A stretch of 9,030 bases of DNA, from positions 1 to 9,030 of the forward strand of contig JAQCBM010000067.1 of assembly GCA_027729865.1 (NCBI GenBank). Direction: 5' to 3'. The stretch comes from Actinomycetota bacterium. Lineage in GTDB: Bacteria > Actinomycetota > Actinomycetes > S36-B12. The notes under the pieces were generated by a model. The model had not been told where the DNA came from, made no database searches, and saw only the letters and a program-made list of their open reading frames with translations. The position numbers and the translations under genes were made by a program. Within the stretch, counting starts at the first letter, position 1, and every line of letters begins with the position of its first letter. Of the stretch, positions 1 through 8,201 are shown one piece after another.

Positions 1-1851
1 GCGGCCATCCGGGTCATCACCATCCGCGACGCCGACGACAAGGCCCGCCTCACCGCCGAGGCCGACGCGGATCTCGAAGCACTGCGCTCCGTCGCCGACC
101 TCGTCGTCGCTGCCCACGTCGCCACCGCCACCCAGAAGAGCTCCGCCCTCGATGCCCGCCTGCTCAGCGCTGCCGAGAAGGTGAGCGCAGTGCTCCGCAC
201 ATCGGGGGAATCCGTGCAGCGCGCAACGGCGATCACTCAGCTGCGCGACGCCGCAGCTGAGTGGCTCAACGCACAACGCCCTGAGACAGCTCCCGTGCGC
301 TCGTGCCTTCACTGGCCGCTCGAGTTCCCCGAGGTGTTCGTCGATCGGGAGCAATCAGGATTCGACGCCATGATCGGCAACCCGCCATTCATCGGCGGAA
401 AAAAGATCAGCGGAGCCGCAGGATCAAATCTGCGCGAACACCTAGTACGAGTTGTAGCCGGTGGGGTGACGGGCAACGCGGATTTGGTCGCATACTTCTT
501 CCTGCGGGCGACCCATGTGGCGCAATCAGTCGGATTCCTTGCGACCAATACCATTGCGCAAGGAGACACCAGTGAAGTGGGACTAGCCCAGATTGTCGAC
601 GAGGGCTGGGTCATTCACCGAGCGATCTCCTCGACGCCGTGGCCTGGTCGGGCGGCAGTTGAGATCGCGAAGGTCTGGCTGACATCAGTTGATTGGTCAG
701 GGAAGAGGTTCATCGATGGGGAAGCGGTACCGAGCATCGACGAGACCTTGTGGCCTGGCTCGAGGTCTGGCTGGCGCAAGCAGCCCTTGTCGTCAAACTT
801 GGGGATGGCGTCGCAGGGTTCGATTCTACTTGGGCAGGGTTTCCTGCTGACCGCTGACGAGGCTCAACAGTTGATTGCCAGCGAACCGGCATCAGTCGAT
901 GTTGTACTGCCATTCATCTCTGGCGAGGACTTGGCCACGTCCCCAACAATGGAGACAAGCACATGGGCCATCAACTTTTTCGACTGGCCTGAAGACCGCG
1001 CAGCGAGTTTTAGGGGCGCTTGGAGTCACGTGGCGGCACATGTCAAGCCAGACCGAATGACGAAGGATCGTGTCAAGTACCCGAAGATGGTTGACCAATG
1101 GTGGCGATACTGGAACGAGCGAGTTGATCTTTATGAGTCGATTCGAGATTTGCTGCGGGTCATAGCGTTGCCGAGAGTGAGTAAGTACGCAGTGCCCGTT
1201 TGGATCAAGCCGAATCAGGTCATCAACGAGAAGGTAATCGTAGTAACTAGAGATGATGATGACGCTTTCGGCGTTCTAAGTAGTGGTGTCCACTGGCGCT
1301 GGATGCACCGGTACACGTCAACGCTTGGTACGGGTATCAACTACTCACCATCCGATGTGTTGCACCACTTTGTATTTCCCGCAGCCTCAGAAGCGGTAGC
1401 TAGTGCTGCTGCAGAACTTGACCGGGTGCGGAGTGAGATCATGGTGGCCGCAAACGAGGGAGTCACAAAGACCTATAACCGTGTCCATGATCCTGCTGAG
1501 ACCTCAGATGTGATTGGGAGGCTTCGAGGTTGCCACGTCGCTTTGGATAGCGCAGTCTGTGATGCGTATGGCTGGAACGACCTTGAAATGGAACATGACT
1601 TCCATCCGGTACGCGGTCAGGGGGTTCGCTTCACGTTCAACCCGGCCGTTACTCAGGAGATTCTTGAGCGGCTGTTGGAGCTGAACAAGGAGCGTTACGA
1701 AGCGGAAGTCGCCGCTGGTTTGCACGCCGCTCCAGCAAAGGGCGCTGCGAAGAACTCCGCCAGCAAGAAGTCGGCTGCGATGAAGTCCTCCGCGCCGAGC
1801 TTGTTCGGTGATGACGAGGATGAGTCCGACGACATGGGGGATGACGAGTGA
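1..1851 (+). CDS. drmMI: DISARM class 1 adenine-specific DNA methyltransferase DrmMI, C-terminal part (5' end outside window)
   Basis: This is the C-terminal 616 residues of an Eco57I/PglX-like N6-adenine DNA methyltransferase, which in DISARM is thought to mark host DNA as self. The frame is open from base 1, so the GTG at 181 is internal and the true start lies upstream. Numbering visible residues from base 1, H104-W105-P106 followed by an EFPEVF stretch leads into the catalytic motif IV N127-P-P-F130 (bases 379-390), the signature of amino-methylating enzymes. The SAM-binding motif I must lie off the left edge. Residues of about 200-450 should contain the target-recognition region. The AYGW motif near 1564-1575 and the RLLELN stretch near 1669-1686 are typical of the family's C-terminal end. 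The tail is Lys/Ala/Ser-rich, then strongly acidic. The stop overlaps the drmA start by 4 bases. GC falls to about 50% or lower around 1081-1260. The methyltransferase call is firm; drmMI rests on the neighbours. Confidence 0.9.
   Translation, partial: AAIRVITIRDADDKARLTAEADADLEALRSVADLVVAAHVATATQKSSALDARLLSAAEKVSAVLRTSGESVQRATAITQLRDAAAEWLNAQRPETAPVRSCLHWPLEFPEVFVDREQSGFDAMIGNPPFIGGKKISGAAGSNLREHLVRVVAGGVTGNADLVAYFFLRATHVAQSVGFLATNTIAQGDTSEVGLAQIVDEGWVIHRAISSTPWPGRAAVEIAKVWLTSVDWSGKRFIDGEAVPSIDETLWPGSRSGWRKQPLSSNLGMASQGSILLGQGFLLTADEAQQLIASEPASVDVVLPFISGEDLATSPTMETSTWAINFFDWPEDRAASFRGAWSHVAAHVKPDRMTKDRVKYPKMVDQWWRYWNERVDLYESIRDLLRVIALPRVSKYAVPVWIKPNQVINEKVIVVTRDDDDAFGVLSSGVHWRWMHRYTSTLGTGINYSPSDVLHHFVFPAASEAVASAAAELDRVRSEIMVAANEGVTKTYNRVHDPAETSDVIGRLRGCHVALDSAVCDAYGWNDLEMEHDFHPVRGQGVRFTFNPAVTQEILERLLELNKERYEAEVAAGLHAAPAKGAAKNSASKKSAAMKSSAPSLFGDDEDESDDMGDDE
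1836..1841 (+). promoter_or_regulatory. Ribosome binding site for drmA
   Basis: The sequence GGGGGA lies 6 bases before the GTG at 1848. Together with the GTGA stop/start overlap it supports 1848 as the drmA start rather than a later ATG such as the one near 2028. The predicted N-terminus from 1848 also contains the conserved-looking DLLGP and YITGM stretches expected at the front of DrmA. Confidence 0.55.
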
Positions 1852-4800
1852 GCAGTTCGAGCGACGCCGATCAGTTGCCGGTGCAGGCGTTCGAGCCGGC
1901 ACCCCTGCCGGCGGAGCGGCGTAACGATCTCGAGCAGTTGGTGGTGGGTGACCTGCTTGGTCCTGCCGGTGGCGAGCACGAGACGCTGCCGGGTCGCGGG
2001 CGTGTGCGCGAGCGGTACATCACGGGGATGGTGGCGCCGCGCAAGACTGTGGCTCTACCCCCGGAGCGCAAGGCACGCTCGGAGCAGGTCGATGGTGCCG
2101 GCGAGGCTTCAGACGACAGCTCCACCGACGATACGACTGCCACCTCGGCAGCTGATCTGTTCCCGTCCAGCATCGGGCTGTCGTGCACACTCGTCGATGA
2201 GTGCGCGTCGGTGCGGGTGACGGCGACGTGGGGCCGGTACCTGAAAGAGACCGCTGAGGGCGAGGGCAACGACTCGAAGCCGGTGTGGCAGCGCTACCCG
2301 ATGTCTGGTGCGGTAACGGTGCCCGTTCTCGAGGGCGAGTTAGGCCCGTTCGTTCCTGTGGCCGATCAGCCAGAGGTGATTGTGCGAGGGCGAGCAACTC
2401 GGTTGGCGCACGGCTGGCTGGTCACGTTGTTCCTCGTGAACGACCAGGAATCACCCGAGCAGAACAAGGACCAAGCCTGGTTGTTCCAAGCTGGGTTGGC
2501 AGTCGAGTCAGTCGATGGCTCTCCGGTGTTCTGCGGACGTGATGCCGTTCTCGAGCCAAGAAAGCTCGACGGCGAAGTCGACGAACTCGCTCTTCTCGAT
2601 CTCCAATATCGGAATCTGGTCGAGTTCGCAGTCGGCCACGGTGTCGCAACGCAGGTGGTGCAGTCCCCACTCGACCCGACACGTGCCGTACGGGTCGAGA
2701 CCACATCCATTCCGGTCCACGAGGTGCCGGTCACCGAAGCCCCCGGCCCAGATGACCCGACCCTCAGCCCGGCCGTTGCGGCATTGCTGGCCAAGGTCAC
2801 CCTCGACATGAGCGCTTTGGCATCGCTACCAGGTAATGAGTTGGTGGCGGCGGTGACGCCGTTGGTTGACGCCTATGAGGTGTGGCTCGACGAGCAGCAG
2901 GCCCGGGTCGACGCTGGCGTCGATGGACTCGCCGCGCACCGGGACGCCGCCGGCGTGGCATTGCTCGACGCGCGCACCGCCGCAGGCCGACTGAGAGATG
3001 GCATCGCTCTCCTCGCTTCCTCCGGTGGCGTGGAAACCGACGCAGCCGAGGCATTCCGGTTCGCCAACCATTCGATGTGGCAACAGCGCGTCCACACGCT
3101 CGCGTCCGACCGGCGCCGCAACGATCCCGCAGAAGATCTGTCAACCGCACTCGCCCACGTCGATGAGCCGGTCAACCGGTCATGGCGACCGTTCCAGCTG
3201 GCATTCTTGCTGCTCAATCTTCCGTCACTCACCGACCCCAGACATCCAGACCGCAGCCCCACGCCGGGCCTCGTCGACCTGTTGTTCTTTCCCACCGGCG
3301 GCGGAAAGACCGAGGCGTACCTCGGCCTCACGGCCTACACGCTCGGTATCAGGAGACTCCAGGGGGTCATAGCGGGACGTGACGGCTCTGGAGCCGGGGT
3401 TGCAGTTCTGATGCGCTACACGCTGAGGTTGCTGACAGCCCAGCAGTTCGAACGAGCAGCCGCCCTCATCTGCGCGTGTGAAGTCCGACGACGCGAACTG
3501 GTCACAGGCGATGAACGTTGGGGGAGTGAACCGTTCCGACTCGGAATGTGGGTCGGGGCCAACGTGACACCGAACCGAGTGCGCGACGCTGCATTCGCCA
3601 TCGAAGATGCCCGACAAGGTGGCCGACGCGGCGGGGGCTCCAGCCCCGTGCAACTGGTCGCCTGCCCATGGTGCGGGACGCGGCTCGACGCCTCCCGCGA
3701 CGCCAAAGTCGATACCGACCGGTGGCGCACGCTGTTGTTCTGCGGCGACGAGTTCGGTAGTTGCGAGTTCACCGCAGCGAAGTCCCCCGCAGAAGGTCTG
3801 CCGGTCGTCACAGTCGACGAAGAGCTGTACCGACTGTTGCCATCGTTCGTGATCTCCACAGCTGACAAGTTCGCCCAGTTGCCATGGCGCGGTCCGCTGC
3901 ACATGCTGTTCGGCGACGTGCACCGCCGATGCGAACGTCACGGTTACCGATCCCCCGATCTCGACATCCTTGACCGGCAGCGCCCAGAGGCCGACTCTCA
4001 CAACAAGCGCGGAAATCTTCCGGCGGCCAAGACGGTCGACGTGACTCCGCTGCGGCCACCCGACCTCATCATCCAGGACGAACTGCACCTCATCAGCGGT
4101 CCGCTCGGCACCCTCGTGGGTCTGTACGAGACGGCAATCGACGAACTCGCCACATGGACCGTCGACGGGGCCAAGGTTCGCCCGAAGGTCATCGCCTCAA
4201 CCGCAACGGTGCGACGCGCCAAAGAACAAGCCCACGCGCTGTTCAACCGGCGCCTCGAGGTGTTCCCCCCGCCGGTGCTCGACGTGTCCGACTCGTTCTT
4301 CGCCAAGGAGCGCCCCACCGACATTCGGCCCGGGCGCCGTTACCTCGGCATCAGCGCCACCGGCCTTCGACTCAAGTCGACCGAAGTTCGGGTCTTCAGC
4401 ACGCTGCTCGCAGCTTCCCAGCGTCTGATGGATCGCTACGGAACAGCGGCCGACCCGTGGATGACACTGGTCGGGTACTTCTCCGCCCTACGGGAACTCG
4501 CTGGCATGCGCCGTCTGGTTGATGACGAGGTCAACTACAACATTCGCAAGGCCAACCGTCGAGGCCTCGGCAAGCGCCGCCTTTGGGAAGTGCAGGAACT
4601 CACCAGTCGCGTCGGCTCAAGTGAGATCAAAGACGTCCTCGACCGGCTGAAACAAACATTCGACCCTGCCCAGACGAAGGGCAAGCGGCCCATCGACGTG
4701 CTCCTCGCGACGAACATGATCTCCGTCGGCGTCGACGTCAGCCGACTCGGTCTCATGGTGGCTGTCGGTCAACCCAAGACAACGTCGGAGTACATCCAGG

Positions 4801-5492
4801 CGACATCGCGTGTCGGGCGCGACAAGGAAGGGCCCGGCCTCGTTGTCACCATCTACAACTGGGCCCGTCCGCGAGACCTGTCGCACTACGAGACGTTCGA
4901 GCACTACCACTCCACCTTCTATCGACAAGTGGAAGCTCTGTCCGTTACCCCCTTCTCCCCGAGGGCACTCGACCGTGGTCTCACGGCAGTGTTTGTCGCC
5001 CTCGCCCGCCACCGAGGCATCGATCCGGCATGGAACCCGAACGGAGGGGCCCAGAAAGTTGACCTCGCCTCGGTGGGCGTCACACAACTCATCGATCTCA
5101 TCGCCGAACGAGCCGAAAGCGTCACCTCTGATCCGGCCGCAGGCGACCACGTCCGGAACCTCCTCACCAAACGCGTTGACCATTGGCGAACCGAACAGCA
5201 ACGTCCCGCAGCGCTACTCGGTTACCAGGACGACCCGGGACAAGGGATTGTGAATCTGCTCGAGGTGCCCGGCATCTCCAAGTGGGACTTGTTCACGTGC
5301 GCCTGGTCCCTACGCGAGACGGAACCAACGGTGAACCTCCTCATCGACCCGTGGGACGCCAGTATCGCGTCAGCGCCCCGTTACGAACTCGGAAAGGGTG
5401 AGGCGGGGGTGAAGGTGGTCGATGCCGACGAGGACCTCGAGATCGGCGAGGCGCCCGACTCCGAGCAGGACAACACGGAGAGGGCAGGCTGA
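1848..5492 (+). CDS. drmA: DISARM helicase DrmA (SF2 DExH helicase)
   Basis: This 1214-residue SF2-type helicase is the core DrmA subunit, which pairs with DrmB on DNA in the DISARM defence system. All main helicase motifs are visible: Walker A PTGGGKT at residues 482-488 (K487), DExH box D744-E-L-H747, motif III STAT at 784-787, motif V-like ATNMISVGVD at 954-963, and motif VI QATSRVGR at 984-991 with R988 and R991 as candidate arginine fingers. Between Walker A and the DExH box are four cysteines, C606, C609, C632 and C639, which look like a zinc-binding insertion. Roughly 450 residues precede the ATPase core and include a Ser/Thr/Asp-rich low-complexity stretch at about residues 80-105. 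The start is a GTG overlapping the drmMI stop; the stop overlaps the drmB start by one base. The length suits DrmA, and the DrmB and DrmC neighbours make the assignment firm. Direct DNA unwinding by this protein is inferred from the motifs. Confidence 0.92.
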   Translation: MSSSSDADQLPVQAFEPAPLPAERRNDLEQLVVGDLLGPAGGEHETLPGRGRVRERYITGMVAPRKTVALPPERKARSEQVDGAGEASDDSSTDDTTATSAADLFPSSIGLSCTLVDECASVRVTATWGRYLKETAEGEGNDSKPVWQRYPMSGAVTVPVLEGELGPFVPVADQPEVIVRGRATRLAHGWLVTLFLVNDQESPEQNKDQAWLFQAGLAVESVDGSPVFCGRDAVLEPRKLDGEVDELALLDLQYRNLVEFAVGHGVATQVVQSPLDPTRAVRVETTSIPVHEVPVTEAPGPDDPTLSPAVAALLAKVTLDMSALASLPGNELVAAVTPLVDAYEVWLDEQQARVDAGVDGLAAHRDAAGVALLDARTAAGRLRDGIALLASSGGVETDAAEAFRFANHSMWQQRVHTLASDRRRNDPAEDLSTALAHVDEPVNRSWRPFQLAFLLLNLPSLTDPRHPDRSPTPGLVDLLFFPTGGGKTEAYLGLTAYTLGIRRLQGVIAGRDGSGAGVAVLMRYTLRLLTAQQFERAAALICACEVRRRELVTGDERWGSEPFRLGMWVGANVTPNRVRDAAFAIEDARQGGRRGGGSSPVQLVACPWCGTRLDASRDAKVDTDRWRTLLFCGDEFGSCEFTAAKSPAEGLPVVTVDEELYRLLPSFVISTADKFAQLPWRGPLHMLFGDVHRRCERHGYRSPDLDILDRQRPEADSHNKRGNLPAAKTVDVTPLRPPDLIIQDELHLISGPLGTLVGLYETAIDELATWTVDGAKVRPKVIASTATVRRAKEQAHALFNRRLEVFPPPVLDVSDSFFAKERPTDIRPGRRYLGISATGLRLKSTEVRVFSTLLAASQRLMDRYGTAADPWMTLVGYFSALRELAGMRRLVDDEVNYNIRKANRRGLGKRRLWEVQELTSRVGSSEIKDVLDRLKQTFDPAQTKGKRPIDVLLATNMISVGVDVSRLGLMVAVGQPKTTSEYIQATSRVGRDKEGPGLVVTIYNWARPRDLSHYETFEHYHSTFYRQVEALSVTPFSPRALDRGLTAVFVALARHRGIDPAWNPNGGAQKVDLASVGVTQLIDLIAERAESVTSDPAAGDHVRNLLTKRVDHWRTEQQRPAALLGYQDDPGQGIVNLLEVPGISKWDLFTCAWSLRETEPTVNLLIDPWDASIASAPRYELGKGEAGVKVVDADEDLEIGEAPDSEQDNTERAG
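5477..5484 (+). promoter_or_regulatory. Ribosome binding site for drmB
   Basis: GGAGAGGG lies 7 bases before the ATG at 5492, inside the last codons of drmA. It is the strongest Shine-Dalgarno match in the operon and fixes the drmB start at the ATG that overlaps the drmA TGA (TGATG arrangement). Confidence 0.7.
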
Positions 5493-7342
5493 TGGCCGAG
5501 AAGCCAGTCGCGAAGCGAGTGGGCGGCATCCGCCCATCGCAGATGATGTACACCTATGGGGTCGGTGCCACAGTCGACCTGCCGAACTTCACCGTCATCG
5601 TCGCCGGACTCGACGACTGGGACGAGACCAAGCAGACCATCGTCCGTGAAGACCGACTCCTGAAAGCCGTCCGACAGGACAAGCACGTGGGCGCACAAGT
5701 AGCGGAACTACGCGGTGCACCATGGGAACCCGAGACGCGCAACGTCTTCGAGTCGTGGGCGTTCGCCGGGGTGCCCGTGGTGCCGTTCCCACGGTGGTTG
5801 CGTTGCAGTCGCTGCAACCTGCTCAGCACCGTTGATTCGAAGCTGTTCGAACTCGACCTTCCGGCCAGTAAGCCTCACCAGGCCCGCTACGTCCACAAGT
5901 GCGCACAGAACGGCAAGCCACCCACCGCGATGCCGGCACGTTTCGTCGTTGCCTGCCCGGACGGACACCTCGACGAGTTCCCGTGGGATGAGTTCTGCCA
6001 CAGAGGCGGAACCTGTCCGTCGAACCCGCTGCTCGAGGTGTTCGACGTCGGCGAAGGAACACGGTCGACCAACATCGGGGTTCGCTGCAAGAGCTGCATG
6101 GCCGAGAACTTCCTCGGCTCCGCCTTCGGCCCTGAGTCCGACAAGGTGCTGCCGAAGTGTCGCGGGCGAATGCCGCACCTCCGAGAGATGAAGGGAACCT
6201 GTCCCAACCAGACGGTGGCTCTCCTGCTCGGAGCGTCGAATGCCTGGTTCGCCGTCACCAGATCAGCACTGTCGATACCCGCAGCCGCTGACCCACTCGG
6301 ACAGCTCGTCGCGGAACACATCGCCAAACTCCGTACCATCCCCAACCTCGAGATGGTCGGCCCGATGCTGGCGATGGCCGACGAACTGCGTCCCTTGGCT
6401 GCATTCCCGGTCGCCGACGTATGGGCAGAGATCGAGCTCCGTCGAGACGGCGGGGAGGGCAGCGAAGTTGACCTCGATCTCCTCAGCCCCGAGTGGCAGG
6501 TGCTCACCAACCCAGACACCGCTCCAGCGAACAACGACTTCCAACTGAAGGCCGTCGCCGCACCATCCGGTTTCGCGGGGCGCCTCACCCCAACCGTGCT
6601 CGCCGAACGGCTCCGCGAAGTTGTTGCACTCACCGGCTTCACCCGCCTCGATGGACCCGACTCCGGCGTAGCCGGCGATCAAGCGCCCGCCCAGACAGTG
6701 CCCCTGTCGCGTCAGCGCCCCAAGTGGCTACCCGCCGCTGAGACCCGCGGTGAAGGACTCTTCCTCCGCCTCCCTGAGGACGCAGTCACAACATGGGAAG
6801 CAGCAGTCGCTGGAACGGAACGGCCCGAAGCCCTCCGTCAGTCCTACCAGCGGTGGCGTCAGCGCAGAAGCCTCGATCCGGCCGCCGGCTGGCCGGGGGA
6901 GCGATACATCCTTCTGCACTCGCTCTCACACGCGCTCATCAACGAGTTCGCTCTCGAATGTGGCTACGCAGCGGCGTCAATCCGCGAGCGAATCTACTGC
7001 CGCGAACCAAGCGCACTCGGCGCCCCCATGGCGGGGATCCTTCTCTACACGGCCGCTCCGGACAGCGAGGGAACTCTCGGTGGACTCGTCAGCCTCGGCC
7101 AGCCCGATGTGCTCGGTCGACTCCTCGAACAGGCCCTCGACCGGGCGGCCCTGTGCAGCACCGACCCCACCTGCGCTGACCATCTGCCCGACGAGAACGA
7201 GACCACCCTCCACGGAGCTTCCTGCCACGCGTGCCTGTTCGTCCCTGAGACGAGCTGCGAATCCGGCAACCGTTTCCTCGACCGAGCGGTCCTGACTCGC
7301 ACGCTGAGCGGTGACGACATCGAGTACTTCCCCAACCGATGA
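5492..7342 (+). CDS. drmB: DISARM protein DrmB (DUF1998 domain)
   Basis: This 616-residue protein matches DrmB, the DUF1998-domain partner that forms a complex with the DrmA helicase. The N-terminus carries the characteristic RPSQMMYTYG and GATVDLPNF stretches at about residues 14-33. Probable metal-binding cysteine groups follow: C105/C108, C155 (in CPDGH) and C199/C202. The DUF1998 region near the C-terminus begins with H476-S-L-S-H480 (HSLSHALI) and continues through the LYTAAPDSEGTLGGL segment. It ends in a second cysteine cluster, C555, C561, C578, C581 and C589. No Walker A or DExH motif is present, so it is not itself a helicase. In many other helicases DUF1998 is fused to the C-terminus of the ATPase; here it is a separate protein directly behind DrmA. 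The gene starts one base inside the drmA stop and overlaps drmC by four bases. The family call is firm; the metal-binding role is inferred from cysteine spacing. Confidence 0.92.
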   Translation: MAEKPVAKRVGGIRPSQMMYTYGVGATVDLPNFTVIVAGLDDWDETKQTIVREDRLLKAVRQDKHVGAQVAELRGAPWEPETRNVFESWAFAGVPVVPFPRWLRCSRCNLLSTVDSKLFELDLPASKPHQARYVHKCAQNGKPPTAMPARFVVACPDGHLDEFPWDEFCHRGGTCPSNPLLEVFDVGEGTRSTNIGVRCKSCMAENFLGSAFGPESDKVLPKCRGRMPHLREMKGTCPNQTVALLLGASNAWFAVTRSALSIPAAADPLGQLVAEHIAKLRTIPNLEMVGPMLAMADELRPLAAFPVADVWAEIELRRDGGEGSEVDLDLLSPEWQVLTNPDTAPANNDFQLKAVAAPSGFAGRLTPTVLAERLREVVALTGFTRLDGPDSGVAGDQAPAQTVPLSRQRPKWLPAAETRGEGLFLRLPEDAVTTWEAAVAGTERPEALRQSYQRWRQRRSLDPAAGWPGERYILLHSLSHALINEFALECGYAAASIRERIYCREPSALGAPMAGILLYTAAPDSEGTLGGLVSLGQPDVLGRLLEQALDRAALCSTDPTCADHLPDENETTLHGASCHACLFVPETSCESGNRFLDRAVLTRTLSGDDIEYFPNR

Positions 7343-8130
7343 ACGACGCCCGCAACGCGCTTGTCGAGCAGACCCAACAGCTCGTCATCGACCTGCCGGC
7401 CAATCACGTCCACACGCTCGCCGATCGGCTCGAAAGCGTCGGGCAGCCCACCGTCGCCGATCGCCACCAAGCTATCGGACTGGTCGCCGCCCCACGCTTC
7501 CGCAACGCCGTCACGCTGCTTTGGAGCGCATGGGAAGAAGTTCCCCAGATCGACGGCGCGACCGTTGCCATGATGCTGCGCTCCGCCACCGCCGTGGCTT
7601 CAACCCTCCGGGCGAGCCAATCAATCGACATCGCCTGGACCGGCCCCTCCAGCGCTCATGTGCCGGTACGCATGACCGCTCAGGTACTCGTCGAACTGAT
7701 CGCCGAGGCACGAACCCAACTCTTCGTCGTCAGCTACGCCGCCTACAAGGTGGCCGCCGTTTCCAACGCACTGCGTGACGCGGCGCAGCGCGGTGTCGAC
7801 GTCAGGCTCATCCTCGAGACCGAAGAGGACTCCGGTGGACGCCTATCAGTGGACGCCGCAGACGCCTTCGCCGAACTCCATCAGACCGTGACCTTTTGGG
7901 TGTGGCCGGGCAAGCAGCGGCCACAGCAAGGTGCATCGATGCACGCCAAAGCGGTTGTTGTCGACGGTCGAGTCGCTCTTGTCACCTCGGCGAACCTCAC
8001 TGGAGCTGCACTGCAGAACAACATGGAACTGGGACTCGTGATCCGCGGTGGCGCCGCGCCACGACGACTCTCCGACCACTTCCTCGCGCTCACGGCAGCA
8101 GGCTCACTTCGTCAGGTGCAGCCCAGCTGA
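7339..8130 (+). CDS. drmC: DISARM protein DrmC (phospholipase D-fold protein)
   Basis: This 263-residue protein of the phospholipase D superfamily is the DrmC component of DISARM. The catalytic HKD motif is complete: H202-x-K204-x4-D209, followed by S217-A-N219 and the downstream E230, the pattern of PLD-type nucleases and phosphodiesterases. Only one HKD motif is present, so an active site would need two copies to come together as a homodimer. The N-terminal 100 residues are helical-looking and unlike PLD. The TGPSSAHVPVR stretch (101-111) opens the PLD-like part. The ATG overlaps the drmB stop (ATGA) and has no Shine-Dalgarno match nearby, so its translation probably depends on ribosomes finishing drmB. 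In the class 2 Bacillus system drmC was reported to be dispensable for protection, so an auxiliary role is likely. The substrate is unknown from sequence. Confidence 0.9.
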   Translation: MNDARNALVEQTQQLVIDLPANHVHTLADRLESVGQPTVADRHQAIGLVAAPRFRNAVTLLWSAWEEVPQIDGATVAMMLRSATAVASTLRASQSIDIAWTGPSSAHVPVRMTAQVLVELIAEARTQLFVVSYAAYKVAAVSNALRDAAQRGVDVRLILETEEDSGGRLSVDAADAFAELHQTVTFWVWPGKQRPQQGASMHAKAVVVDGRVALVTSANLTGAALQNNMELGLVIRGGAAPRRLSDHFLALTAAGSLRQVQPS

Positions 8131-8201
8131 CGGCTCGATCGTCGACAGCCAATCGCCGCAATGACGCTGAAGCCACGACCTATCGATCGGAAAGTCTGAA
8201 C
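8131..8201 (+). other. Spacer between drmC and the following small gene
   Basis: These 71 bases are the first real gap in the plus-strand gene string. I see no convincing promoter boxes or terminator hairpin with a T-run, so the downstream gene may still be read from the DISARM transcript. The motif TCGATCG occurs loosely at both ends but is too short to call a repeat. Confidence 0.4.
8189..8194 (+). promoter_or_regulatory. Ribosome binding site for the gene at 8202
   Basis: GGAAAG lies 7 bases before the ATG at 8202. It supports 8202 as the real start, rather than the long in-frame extension that would begin inside drmC at 7896. Confidence 0.5.

Noticed and set aside
181..1851. Treating GTG at 181 as the methyltransferase start
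   Set aside because: The same frame is open with good coding bias back to base 1, and an enzyme of this type needs an upstream SAM-binding motif that is absent from the visible part.
1..1851. BREX PglX instead of DrmMI
   Set aside because: The methyltransferase alone could be PglX-like, but it is followed by DrmA, DrmB and DrmC with overlapping frames, and no PglZ, BrxC or BrxL gene is in the window.
3225..4088. 287-residue open frame on the minus strand
   Set aside because: It lies wholly inside drmA, whose helicase motifs confirm the plus frame; long antisense frames are common at high GC.
4617..5201. 194-residue open frame on the minus strand
   Set aside because: It is antisense to the drmA motif V and VI region and is a codon-bias shadow.
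5887..6642. 251-residue open frame on the minus strand
   Set aside because: It is antisense to drmB, with Arg/Ser-rich low-information composition.
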